Positions 6,590 to 13,855 of a DNA stretch of 13,855 nt are shown piece by piece. The notes under the pieces were generated by a model. It worked only from the letters and a program-made list of their open reading frames with translations, was not told the DNA's origin and searched no databases. Position 1 is the first letter of the stretch, and every line of letters begins with the position of its first letter. Source of the DNA: Candidatus Thorarchaeota archaeon (GTDB lineage Archaea > Asgardarchaeota > Thorarchaeia > Thorarchaeales > Thorarchaeaceae). The stretch lies in the NCBI GenBank assembly GCA_016840965.1, contig JAEORI010000123.1, positions 1 through 13,855 of the forward strand, read 5' to 3'. A program made the position numbers and the translations under genes.

Positions 6590-7759
6590 CTATTGTCTTC
6601 CCATTATTCTATGAAGTCTATCGCTACTCTTTTTAGCCCTAAGAAGACGCGTAAGTCTGTCTTCGGCTGAACCATTCAGAAGGAAAGAATATCTACTTAG
6701 AAACTCGCGATCTTTAACTGATAGAGGTAATCCCTCATTAAGGACTTCTATCACACGTTGAGTTTCAGTGTAATCCTCCCCGACTGCCATAAGGTAAAGC
6801 TGATCCAGAAAGTCATCCGGATATTCTTCATTCAGCTTCGAGAATTCAGTAGGCTCAGCACCCCTAGTCTTACGAACTACTGAATTAAAGAACCTCAGGT
6901 CACCAAAAGCCGCCACTCTACTGTTTTCAATGAGTTCTTCAACCTTCTCTCTCGATAGCTCCCCACTCTCTTTTGTTTCGCGCATATAGAGACTCATTGC
7001 TAAGTGACTCACATCGAGAAAGCCCCAGCCATCTGTCAATTCAGCAATTACTGAAATATCAAGATCTTCTCTTCCTCCCAAGACCTGTTCAAGGATTCGA
7101 ACTCTGTCATCGAAAGTTGTCCCTTCAACAAAATATGTTCTGTCAAACAAAGAGAGCAAATCTCGCTCAACATTTTCTGGTCTTGTTGTGCCTGCAACAA
7201 TAATCACTTCGTTCCCACTCCAACCAGTTGCCTTAACTTCTTCTTGTATGATTATTGACTGAACTGAGTTCATTGGAGCAATTGCATCGAGTTTCTCAAT
7301 ATAGAATAGAGATGGCGAGTTTCTCCGAGCGAACTCAAATCCTTCTCTTAGTACACTATGACTCCTTTTGTTCTCGCCAAGAATCCCCTCCAGCTTTAAC
7401 TGGATAATTTTGATTGGTAGTTCTCGCGCTAGAAAGTAGGGGAATGCACCAAAGTCACTACCGGGTGGTCCAACGAGCAAGACTCTGCCGCCAAATTCCA
7501 ACCCTTTCTCATCCATTTTGGCTTTTAGGGTATCATATCGTCTAAGTAGTTGAAGGTACTCGGTAGCAAAGGTAACTACAGAGTATTGACTGATTCGTTC
7601 AGCTGGTACCTGTTCAGGTGTAGTTAGAGTCACAGTTTCAATGAATTCTCTGTCTTCGCCCAACTTTCTACCCCATGACTGCTGGCTTCTCAGTCGTTCC
7701 CCTGAAGGCATATTATGTCTTCGGAGGTGGTATAGTTTCGCGCTGTTCGATATTATCAT
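6590..7759 (-). CDS. Degenerate AAA+ protein (pseudo-ATPase) of the SMC operon
   Basis: A 389-residue protein with the layout of classical AAA proteins of the Cdc48/PAN/FtsH type. Residues 91-106 (GRVLLVGPPGSDFGAF) align with Walker A, but the Lys-Thr pair is replaced by Phe103-Gly104. SPSLFYIEKLDAIAP (148-162) aligns with the Walker B stretch of active members, with Asp-Glu changed to Glu155-Lys156. GTTRP (190-194) replaces ATNRP, losing the sensor-1 Asn. The FDR of the second region of homology remains, but the first finger Arg is missing. ATP hydrolysis is therefore very unlikely. Its stop abuts the smc ATG, implying a role with SMC, perhaps structural or regulatory. Start is uncertain: Met17 (7711) has CGAAACTATACC about 23 bp upstream, which would suit a leaderless transcript. 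Confidence 0.78.
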   Translation of the reverse strand: MIISNSAKLYHLRRHNMPSGERLRSQQSWGRKLGEDREFIETVTLTTPEQVPAERISQYSVVTFATEYLQLLRRYDTLKAKMDEKGLEFGGRVLLVGPPGSDFGAFPYFLARELPIKIIQLKLEGILGENKRSHSVLREGFEFARRNSPSLFYIEKLDAIAPMNSVQSIIIQEEVKATGWSGNEVIIVAGTTRPENVERDLLSLFDRTYFVEGTTFDDRVRILEQVLGGREDLDISVIAELTDGWGFLDVSHLAMSLYMRETKESGELSREKVEELIENSRVAAFGDLRFFNSVVRKTRGAEPTEFSKLNEEYPDDFLDQLYLMAVGEDYTETQRVIEVLNEGLPLSVKDREFLSRYSFLLNGSAEDRLTRLLRAKKSSDRLHRIMGRQ

Positions 7760-7774
7760 GATATTCTTGCAGTA

Positions 7775-8812
7775 TCAATCGATTAACACTACCTCTCCAG
7801 TATAATTTTGGTCAGAACCCTCTTGTCTGGATTTAATTCGGTGTGAAGTGATTACCCAAAGGGGTACCCCGATGACTAGCCAAATAATAATATCACCAAT
7901 TGTTGCCATGAGATAATTTGAACTACTAGGATCTAACCAGAGTTGACCCAAGGTCATCATTTTGACTATTGGAAATACTAGAATAAATGCAAAGAATCTC
8001 TGAAGTTTCCTTCCATCTACCTTTGAAGCATACTTCGGACCTATGATTCCTCCGATAATCATGCCTGCACCCATTGCTAATCCATAAAACAGGAATGCAA
8101 ACATGTCTTCAGTTTGGATAAATACATAGTAGTTCATTAATGAACCTGCAGCGGATGTGAAAATCATGGTGAACATCGAGGTTGCAGCTGCGGCTAATAT
8201 TGGAAAGTTTAGTAAAATGCAAAGTACTGGGACTATGATTGTACCTCCCCCCAAACCCAGAAGTCCAGCTGAAACACCAGCCATGAATGTTGCCATAACT
8301 GAGAGTATCAGTCTTTTAATCGATAATTGAGAAAAGCCTGCAGTTTTACTCTCACCAGTTGCTCTGTCTAAATCATATGGTAAAGCCAACAATAATTTCA
8401 ACGCAATTGGAAAGAGAAGTATCCCAAAGGTCATTCGTAGAAGATGTGCCTCCTCAATAATGGTTCTAATTACAATGCCTGTATAGGTTCCCGGTATGGT
8501 TACTATAATGAGTAACAACCCAATTCGTAAATTAATTGGCATAGGCCTTTGCCTATAGTATCCAAAGCTGCTTGTTATTGCAACAAACATTGCTGATAAC
8601 AAAGAGGCGGCAGAAGCTAGTTCTGCTGTGAGTGCGAAGAGTATTATCAATGCTGGAACCTTGAATGCGCCTCCACTTATTCCAGTCATTGAAGCAATTA
8701 GTCCTATTCCAACTGATATGGGTAGAATTGTTATGAATTCGAATATCAGTTGCTCCACACTTATCAGCTCAGATGAGAATATCCTCTCGATGCCCACATT
8801 GAATGTTTCCAC
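7775..8812 (-). CDS. TauE/SafE family permease (sulfite/anion exporter-like)
   Basis: A 345-residue membrane protein with about eight or nine hydrophobic segments and the internal duplication of the TauE/SafE family. The glycine-rich repeat motifs are GISGGAFKVPA (44-54) and GLLGLGGGTIIVP (183-195). Members move sulfite, sulfoacetate or other small organic anions across the cytoplasmic membrane; the substrate here cannot be read from sequence. The start is GTG at 8812, because an in-frame TAG lies two codons upstream; no strong ribosome site is visible. Only 15 bases separate it from the AAA-like gene downstream, so it may be cotranscribed with the SMC unit, although the functions do not obviously match. 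Confidence 0.85.
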   Translation of the reverse strand: METFNVGIERIFSSELISVEQLIFEFITILPISVGIGLIASMTGISGGAFKVPALIILFALTAELASAASLLSAMFVAITSSFGYYRQRPMPINLRIGLLLIIVTIPGTYTGIVIRTIIEEAHLLRMTFGILLFPIALKLLLALPYDLDRATGESKTAGFSQLSIKRLILSVMATFMAGVSAGLLGLGGGTIIVPVLCILLNFPILAAAATSMFTMIFTSAAGSLMNYYVFIQTEDMFAFLFYGLAMGAGMIIGGIIGPKYASKVDGRKLQRFFAFILVFPIVKMMTLGQLWLDPSSSNYLMATIGDIIIWLVIGVPLWVITSHRIKSRQEGSDQNYTGEVVLID

Positions 8813-8836
8813 AATAGGCTACTCTATTCCTTTTGT

Positions 8837-8883
8837 ACCTTGCTAATGAAGGGCATCTTGATACGCGCGGTTCGGTGCAAGGT
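8837..8883. promoter_or_regulatory. Inverted repeat in divergent promoter region
   Basis: ACCTTGC (8837-8843) and GCAAGGT (8877-8883) are perfect 7 bp complements with a 33 bp spacer, centred in the 115 bp between the leftward permease gene and the rightward MoxR gene. They could be paired regulator half-sites. The second arm lies just upstream of the TATA-like box of the MoxR gene. Confidence 0.35.
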
Positions 8884-8886
8884 TCA

Positions 8887-8896
8887 TAACTATTAA
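8887..8896 (+). promoter_or_regulatory. TATA-like box for the MoxR-VWA operon
   Basis: TAACTATTAA lies 31-40 bp ahead of the ATG at 8928, consistent with an archaeal promoter having a short leader that still contains the AGGTGG ribosome site at 8917-8922. Confidence 0.4.
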
Positions 8897-8927
8897 GACG
8901 GGCAACACCTCGTGGTAGGTGGTTCCA

Positions 8928-10634
8928 ATGAGTAAGAGTGAGAATCTTAGAGAACAAGTAATGAATGTCATGTCTACTGTTGAAAGTAGGGGTCTTTTTG
9001 TTCACTCCTCTGACCTTGAAATAAAATATGCTGATCCTAGCTCAAAAAAGTCCGTTTCGACAACTCGATTTCCACTAATTATTGGTGCCTGCGTACTGAA
9101 TGCACTTGTTCCTAGATCTGCGATGCTACTAGTAGGTGGTCACGGAGGTGGCAAGACAACACTTGTCAAACTATTAGGGCGGATGATGACAGGAAGGTCT
9201 CTCGAAGATATTGAAGATGGAATACTTCGAGGGCATCCACAGCTCACGGAGGAAAAGATGGTCGCGACACTGAAACCAGGCCCGCTAATGAAAGAAGGAG
9301 TCGAGGTGGTTGTATGGCGTCGGTTTGTCACAGATTTCTGGAAAATCATAGACGAGGTTAACAGACTCACACCTCATGCTCAGAATATTCTTCTTTCACT
9401 CCTAGCAGAAGGCGAAGTCAAATATTACGACGAAATCAAGCGGTGTGACGAATATTGCCTCTATGCGACCTTGAATCCTGCTGATTCAGGGACTTTTGAT
9501 ATAGGACCTCCTTTTCTAGATAGATTTGGTATGGCAGTACCTATAACTATGCCAACCGTGAACGATCTGGAACTTATTCTAGCTGCTCGTGATGAACGAC
9601 TCTTTGGGTTTGATGAATTATGGCAGGTGCCCGCTAGACTTACAGAGGAGAGTCTTCTAACAATCTGGAACTTGGCTGACAAGGTACATGTATCGACGCA
9701 AGCTTCGGAATTTATGCGGTCTGTGGTGAGAGAGTTCGGAGCCTGTATTAGAGTTGACAAGAGTCAATCCAGTAGTTTGACAGTAGAAACAGGTCTTTGT
9801 GAAGGTTGTCACTTCAACACTGCAAAGAGTGTCTGTAATAAGGCGATAATTCCTCTGAGTGTCCGAGCTGCAAAGGATCTCAATCGATATTCCAAAGCCG
9901 CAGCCTGGTTAGTAGGTGCACAGGAAGTTACGGTTGAGATTGTGAAGTCTCTAGCACCTCTAGTCTTTTGGCACCGCACACAGTATGTGAGAGATGAACT
10001 TGATAGATCTCCCTATTATGGTGATGTGTTTGCCTATACTACGAATCTTGTAGAGCTAGCTGCATCAAGATTTGCCCAGAGAGAACCAGCAATCGCAATT
10101 ATGGAGAAACTGAAACAGGGTGATGAGAGTAAAGGTGCTATGGATGAACTAAAAGAAATGGCGAAAAGCGATCTTTTGGTTCGTCTGGACTACACATCTC
10201 TAGCTAAAGAGCTGAGAAAGTCTGGATATACAAAAATGGTGAAGGATATTGAAAAGGGGATCAAAGACCGCAATGTAGAGCAACTCACTATGATTTATGA
10301 CAGTTTGCTCGTTGATACTGAATTCCCAAATAGGAATATGCTTCTGAAGCAAGTTTCAGACGCACTTCATAGACTTACACTGACTCAATTCGCAATAACC
10401 TTCGAGCAGTGGGAGGATCTTTGGACAGTAATCAGTCTGCAGTTTCCTAAATTGACATCTATTTTGAAAGAAACCCTAACCCCACCAAAGAGGAAAATCG
10501 TGAGAACTGACGGTCTCACCGTTGTTATTTACACAACCGGTGTTTCACCAGACTCTGCAGTCTTTCTTGAGATATCTGGAGGAACTGCTGCGTTAAATCT
10601 GAAAAAAGAGATTGAAAAACAGATAGGAAGCTGA
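8928..10634 (+). CDS. MoxR-family AAA+ ATPase with a four-cysteine cluster
   Basis: A 568-residue AAA+ protein of the MoxR type. Walker A is GGHGGGKT (70-77), Walker B is WKIIDEVNR (138-146), the MoxR-typical LLSLLAEGEVKYYDE follows (156-169), sensor 1 is Asn183 in TLNPAD, FLDRF gives a finger Arg199, and Arg313 may be sensor 2. All catalytic residues are present. Between the core and sensor 2 lies C273, C291, C294 and C303 (Cx17Cx2Cx8C), a possible zinc or Fe-S site not typical of MoxR. After about 350 comes a long helical region and a small C-terminal alpha/beta part. A GTG at 8919 is in frame, but AGGTGG five bases before the ATG at 8928 favours the latter. The VWA gene follows after 6 bases. 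MoxR-VWA pairs act as chaperone-like systems that insert cofactors or remodel partners. Confidence 0.85.
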   Translation: MSKSENLREQVMNVMSTVESRGLFVHSSDLEIKYADPSSKKSVSTTRFPLIIGACVLNALVPRSAMLLVGGHGGGKTTLVKLLGRMMTGRSLEDIEDGILRGHPQLTEEKMVATLKPGPLMKEGVEVVVWRRFVTDFWKIIDEVNRLTPHAQNILLSLLAEGEVKYYDEIKRCDEYCLYATLNPADSGTFDIGPPFLDRFGMAVPITMPTVNDLELILAARDERLFGFDELWQVPARLTEESLLTIWNLADKVHVSTQASEFMRSVVREFGACIRVDKSQSSSLTVETGLCEGCHFNTAKSVCNKAIIPLSVRAAKDLNRYSKAAAWLVGAQEVTVEIVKSLAPLVFWHRTQYVRDELDRSPYYGDVFAYTTNLVELAASRFAQREPAIAIMEKLKQGDESKGAMDELKEMAKSDLLVRLDYTSLAKELRKSGYTKMVKDIEKGIKDRNVEQLTMIYDSLLVDTEFPNRNMLLKQVSDALHRLTLTQFAITFEQWEDLWTVISLQFPKLTSILKETLTPPKRKIVRTDGLTVVIYTTGVSPDSAVFLEISGGTAALNLKKEIEKQIGS

Positions 10635-10640
10635 TTACAA

Positions 10641-12374
10641 TTGTCGAGAGCCTCCTCAGATAGTTCCCAAAACTCTGGGATGATCGAAGTAGCCCAACGT
10701 GCTTGGGACCAGGCACTCATCGATTTCTATCACCCCCCACTTCCAGAACCAGAGATAGAAAATCTAGCTGCAGCTGCTAGCTTCTTTTACATTGACTCTG
10801 AAAGTTGGACTGTTCATCTCAACACAGCAGGTGTTCCTCTTTATATGGATGCGAATGAAGCTGAGCCATATCTGAGGTCGGTATGCCAGCACGAAATTCA
10901 ACATTATCTCCTTTGCCCCTATGATGGTGCAATCAATGGATTGATGTTTGCCGCAGCTAGGAAAAAGGTTAATGATGCAACCGCGATGTTTGTTTGCAAT
11001 CTCTTTGCTGACTTAGTGGTCGATTCAAAACTTTTGAAACAATATTCCACTTTAACACACAACCGTATTACAGCTTCAATTCACGAATCCTCTCTAAGAT
11101 CGCGAGAACATAACCCATTGTGGATTTTGATTGTTGCTAGTTATCGTGCGATGTGGGGCTTTCCAATTCCTCCCCTAACTAATGTTGACCAATTGACATC
11201 TGAAGCGGCCACTGCAATCGTAAGCATTGCACGTAAGTCCATTGACAATGAGAAACGATGGCCAAAAGCGTGTGGAAAAATCGCTGAAATCATAGCAAAC
11301 TGGATGCCTGAGGTCAACGAGCAACTACCCGGATGTGGTGAATTTGAATCAGGCAAGGGCTTAGAAGGCAATGTAGCACTAGACAGAACTACAATTTTGG
11401 TGCCCCTTGATGTCGATGCAATAATGGGCAGTCCAATTGAAGTTAGAAACGGAGATTTAGCTAGAAAATGTCTTCAGAAAGATGCACCTTTCGACTTGAA
11501 CTCTGAAATGGAAGATTTAGCAATTGAAGTTGAGCAACGCGGTGGCAATCTGGAAGACTTGGAGGGTGTATACATCGCAGCTGGATTTGGCAATCCTCGT
11601 GAATCTTGGATTCATTTCTGGTACCGTGCTAAAGCACGAGATCTGATTCATTTTGATGTAAAAGAACGAAAATTCTCTGGTCTTGCACCATTGACCCCTC
11701 AAGTCTGGAGAATGGGAGATCCAATTGAAGAATTGGACATAGTTCAATCACTTCAATCCTTTCCCGTCATAATACCAAATATCGCCACTCGCAAATGGTT
11801 AAAGGTGTCATCGGAAGGACTTGCTCAATCACATTCTCTGCCAGATATGCTCATTGTAATTGACTCAAGTGGATCGATGACTTGGGGTCTTACTTCTAAA
11901 ACGATTAGTGGCCCGTATCACACAGCTTTGGTGGCTGCTTTTGCATCGATGGATGTAGCAATGCGGTTAGGTTCGAAGGTAGCAGTGATTAATTTCTCAA
12001 GTAGTTGTAAATCAAGCAATTGGTCCACATCCAAGGCTGAGGCTGAACACGTACTTCTTGCTTACCAAGGTGAAGGTACGGTAGCTCCTGTGAACAAAAT
12101 ATCAGAACTATGTAGGACGGCTGAATCGAAAGTAATGGTGCTGCTAATAACCGACGTAGAAATTGCTAACTGGGAAAAATTTGTCGACTCGGTTCACATA
12201 TTATCAAGACAAGGTCACAAGTTATTCCTGTTTCATATTGGTGCAGGTCGCGGGAAGAAGAGTGTCACTCAACGCATCTTAGAGGAGGCTGGTGCAGTGG
12301 TATACCAAATAAAGTCAGCTAAGGATTTGTTAGGTCTAGTTGTAAAGGAAGTACGTAAAACGTATTTGTCATAA
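10641..12374 (+). CDS. Metallopeptidase-like/VWA fusion protein, DUF2201-like
   Basis: A 577-residue protein with two recognisable ends. The N-terminal part carries HEIQH (84-88), an HExxH zinc-protease motif, followed by NLFADLVVDSKLL (120-132), which resembles the AAD-VVN segment of the DUF2201 N-terminal metallopeptidase domain; Asp124 could be a third ligand. The C-terminal part (about 401-570) is a VWA domain with a full MIDAS: DSSGS (408-412), Thr480 and Asp505. The middle is unassigned. It lies 6 bases after the MoxR ATPase and is its likely partner, the VWA being remodelled or positioned by the ATPase. No signal peptide or membrane segment is seen, so it is cytoplasmic. The start is uncertain: TTG at 10641 has AGGAAG ten bases upstream; an ATG at 10680 (residue 14) lacks a ribosome site. 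Confidence 0.82.
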   Translation: MSRASSDSSQNSGMIEVAQRAWDQALIDFYHPPLPEPEIENLAAAASFFYIDSESWTVHLNTAGVPLYMDANEAEPYLRSVCQHEIQHYLLCPYDGAINGLMFAAARKKVNDATAMFVCNLFADLVVDSKLLKQYSTLTHNRITASIHESSLRSREHNPLWILIVASYRAMWGFPIPPLTNVDQLTSEAATAIVSIARKSIDNEKRWPKACGKIAEIIANWMPEVNEQLPGCGEFESGKGLEGNVALDRTTILVPLDVDAIMGSPIEVRNGDLARKCLQKDAPFDLNSEMEDLAIEVEQRGGNLEDLEGVYIAAGFGNPRESWIHFWYRAKARDLIHFDVKERKFSGLAPLTPQVWRMGDPIEELDIVQSLQSFPVIIPNIATRKWLKVSSEGLAQSHSLPDMLIVIDSSGSMTWGLTSKTISGPYHTALVAAFASMDVAMRLGSKVAVINFSSSCKSSNWSTSKAEAEHVLLAYQGEGTVAPVNKISELCRTAESKVMVLLITDVEIANWEKFVDSVHILSRQGHKLFLFHIGAGRGKKSVTQRILEEAGAVVYQIKSAKDLLGLVVKEVRKTYLS

Positions 12375-12442
12375 TTCCAGTTTGTCATATATTGTCCCTC
12401 ACCCAAATGCTTATTTCAGGCATCCCTTCGCAACCCACGTCA

Positions 12443-12458
12443 CTCGGAATACTCCGAG
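12443..12458 (+). promoter_or_regulatory. Hairpin in the nfnA leader
   Basis: CTCGGA-ATAC-TCCGAG is a perfect 6 bp stem with a 4 nt loop, 22 bases before the nfnA ATG. A TATA-like GCTTATTT (about 12408-12415) upstream would put this hairpin within or just after the transcription start. It could be an operator or an mRNA structure. Confidence 0.35.
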
Positions 12459-12479
12459 CTCTCTCGAGGCAGTGATTCC

Positions 12480-13322
12480 ATGTATGAGATCCTCTTCAAA
12501 AAGGTCCTGAATCCAGTCACGAAGATGATGGTGGTCGATGCGCCTGAAATCGCCAAGGTGTGCAAACCTGGTCAGTTCGTGATGATACGAGTCAATGAAA
12601 CTGGAGAACGATTCCCCCTCACAATTGGTGACTTTGACCGTGAGAAGGGTACTATTACTATTGTGTTCCAAGAAGTTGGAAAATCAACTCGCCTTCTTGG
12701 GAGTCTAGAGAAAGGTGATAAGATTCTGGATTTTGTCGGTCCCTTAGGTAAGCCTTCGCCAACAGACAAGAAATATGGAACTGTCGTTGCGATAGGTGGG
12801 GGTTGTGGGAGCGCCATAGTGTTTCCTGTAGCTAGGGCTTTCAAAGAAGCGGGTAATTATCTAATCACAATAAATGGCGCTAGAAGTATGGATTTACTCC
12901 TCTATCGAGATGAGATGGATAAGATAAGTGATGAAACCTATGAAACGACCGATGATGGATCTTGCGGAGTACATGGATTTGTGACAACTGTACTAGCTGA
13001 CCTCATCTCTAAAGGTCGTCAGATTGACCTTGTCTTTGCAGTGGGGCCAGTTCCCATGATGAAGTTTGTATCTAAGACCACAGTGGCGAAAAAGATACCC
13101 ACTCTAGTGAGTCTAAACAGCATAATGGTTGATGGGACTGGGATGTGCGGTGCCTGTCGTGTTAATGTCGGTGGACAGATGAAGTTCACCTGTGTTGATG
13201 GACCTGAATTCAATGGTCACGAGGTTGACTTCGATGAGCTGATGGGCCGCCTGAATGCGTATGTTGTGCAAGAAGACGCTTCTGAGAAAAAGTGGATTGA
13301 AGAACGTGGAGGTGCTGCATAG
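12480..13322 (+). CDS. nfnA: NfnA-like flavin/2Fe-2S oxidoreductase subunit (ferredoxin-NADP reductase alpha)
   Basis: A 280-residue protein of the ferredoxin-NADP reductase/PyrK type. A FAD-binding barrel contains RFPLTIGD (44-51), the nucleotide-binding half begins with AIGGGCGSA (104-112), and a [2Fe-2S] site near the end has Asp218, Cys223, Cys226 and Cys238. An Asp in place of the first Cys is a known feature of NfnA/SudB proteins. With NfnB it forms a cytoplasmic complex that bifurcates electrons from NADPH to ferredoxin and NAD+, or runs in reverse; close relatives act as sulfide dehydrogenase. The start is supported by GTGAT a few bases before the ATG. The stop overlaps the next start (TAGTG), so the subunits are translationally coupled. 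Confidence 0.9.
   Translation: MYEILFKKVLNPVTKMMVVDAPEIAKVCKPGQFVMIRVNETGERFPLTIGDFDREKGTITIVFQEVGKSTRLLGSLEKGDKILDFVGPLGKPSPTDKKYGTVVAIGGGCGSAIVFPVARAFKEAGNYLITINGARSMDLLLYRDEMDKISDETYETTDDGSCGVHGFVTTVLADLISKGRQIDLVFAVGPVPMMKFVSKTTVAKKIPTLVSLNSIMVDGTGMCGACRVNVGGQMKFTCVDGPEFNGHEVDFDELMGRLNAYVVQEDASEKKWIEERGGAA
13308..13314 (+). promoter_or_regulatory. Strong ribosome site deciding the nfnB GTG start
   Basis: GGAGGTG lies 7 bases ahead of the GTG at 13322, inside the last codons of nfnA. It is the best Shine-Dalgarno match in the window and fixes the GTG start rather than a later ATG. Confidence 0.65.
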
Positions 13323-13855
13323 TGCCTGAGAATGATGATGAAGTCTCTACAAAGAAGCGTGAGAGACCACCTCCGACCAAGAAGGTCCCAATGCCAGAGC
13401 AAGACCCATTTGTGAGGAACAAGAACTTCCAAGAAGTAGCCCTTGGATATACAGCTGAACAGGCTGTAGAAGAAGCCAACAAATGTTTACAGTGTCGTAA
13501 TCCGAAATGTATTGGCGGGTGTCCAGTAGAAGTTCCAATCAAGGAATTCATTGAACTTATCAGAGAAAAGAAGTTCATGGATGCCGCTCTTAAGATCAAA
13601 GAAACCAACAGTCTTCCAGCTATCTGTGGTCGTGTTTGTCCTCAAGAAACCCAATGTGAAGCTCCGTGCATTTATGGTATCAGAAATGAACCGATTGCAA
13701 TTGGTCGCCTTGAACGATTCGTTTCAGACTATGCGCGAGCGCATGGTGAACCATTACCAAAGCTTCCCAAGAAGAATGGAAAAAAAATCGCTGTCATTGG
13801 TTCAGGTCCTGCAGGTTTGACCTGTGCTGGGGACCTTGTGAAACTAGGATATGAT
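13322..13855 (+). CDS. nfnB: NfnB-like subunit, GltD family (partial, runs off window)
   Basis: The first 178 codons of a glutamate-synthase-small-subunit-type flavoprotein; the rest lies beyond the window. Two groups of four cysteines, C55/C58/C63/C67 and C102/C106/C112/C116, match the two [4Fe-4S] cluster sites of the N-terminal dihydroprymidine-dehydrogenase domain. The FAD-binding Rossmann motif GSGPAG is at 160-165. Its pairing with nfnA points to the large subunit of Nfn, where bifurcation occurs at the second FAD, rather than glutamate synthase. The first 30 residues are a charged, proline-rich extension (KKRERPPPTKK). Sulfide dehydrogenase SudA is a close alternative. Confidence 0.9.
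   Translation, partial: MPENDDEVSTKKRERPPPTKKVPMPEQDPFVRNKNFQEVALGYTAEQAVEEANKCLQCRNPKCIGGCPVEVPIKEFIELIREKKFMDAALKIKETNSLPAICGRVCPQETQCEAPCIYGIRNEPIAIGRLERFVSDYARAHGEPLPKLPKKNGKKIAVIGSGPAGLTCAGDLVKLGYD

Noticed and set aside
12365..12389. Direct repeat TTTGTCATA twice, 16 bp apart, at the end of the VWA gene
   Set aside because: Only two short copies; could be chance, so not listed as a repeat or terminator.
13551..13820. An 89-codon plus-strand ORF at the right end
   Set aside because: It is out of frame within nfnB, whose cysteine clusters and FAD motif are read in the frame starting at GTG 13322.
1..13855. CRISPR array, tRNA or rRNA gene, insertion sequence, transposase
   Set aside because: No regular spaced repeats, cloverleaf or rRNA-like sequence, or transposase motifs were seen on either strand.

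Overview
The window looks like archaeal chromosome. The evidence is TATA-type promoter boxes lying about 25 bp ahead of very short leaders, GGTGA-like ribosome sites, GTG and possibly TTG starts, and an SMC-kleisin cluster next to MoxR/VWA and Nfn-type genes. The gene mix and moderate GC would suit an Asgard-type archaeon, but that taxon is inference; no rRNA or tRNA is present to test it.

Left part (1-2522): a leftward gene for a small tandem winged-helix protein (ScpB/KITE-like) is followed by a roughly 640 bp stretch that an ordinary gene caller would leave empty. That stretch holds a promoter with a perfect 7-3-7 palindrome and three tiny rightward ORFs of 34, 36 and 32 codons. The tiny ORFs share a C-terminal motif (ST-D/E-A-I/L-x-YAYI-x-V-x-R), two share an almost identical start region, and the third overlaps the start region of a 12-TM MFS exporter gene. 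A 93 bp imperfect inverted repeat lies between peptides 1 and 2. This is the best candidate in the window for an undescribed system: tandem micropeptides coupled to a transporter.

Middle part (2523-8812, leftward): a tight run in transcription order of TauE/SafE permease, a degenerate AAA+ protein, SMC and ScpA kleisin. The AAA+ protein has lost the Walker A lysine, the Walker B Asp-Glu pair and the sensor-1 Asn, so it is probably a pseudo-ATPase serving SMC. With the ScpB/KITE-like gene about 2 kb away, all parts of an SMC-kleisin-KITE condensin are encoded here, plus an unexpected fourth protein.

Right part (8813-13855, rightward): a divergent promoter region with a 7 bp inverted repeat leads into a MoxR-type AAA+ ATPase carrying a four-cysteine cluster, then a protein that joins an HEIQH metallopeptidase-like domain to a C-terminal VWA domain with a complete MIDAS. 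These two form an ATPase/VWA pair. They are followed by nfnA-like and nfnB-like genes (the second cut by the window edge), whose products would make an electron-bifurcating NADH-dependent ferredoxin:NADP+ oxidoreductase or a related sulfide-dehydrogenase-type enzyme.
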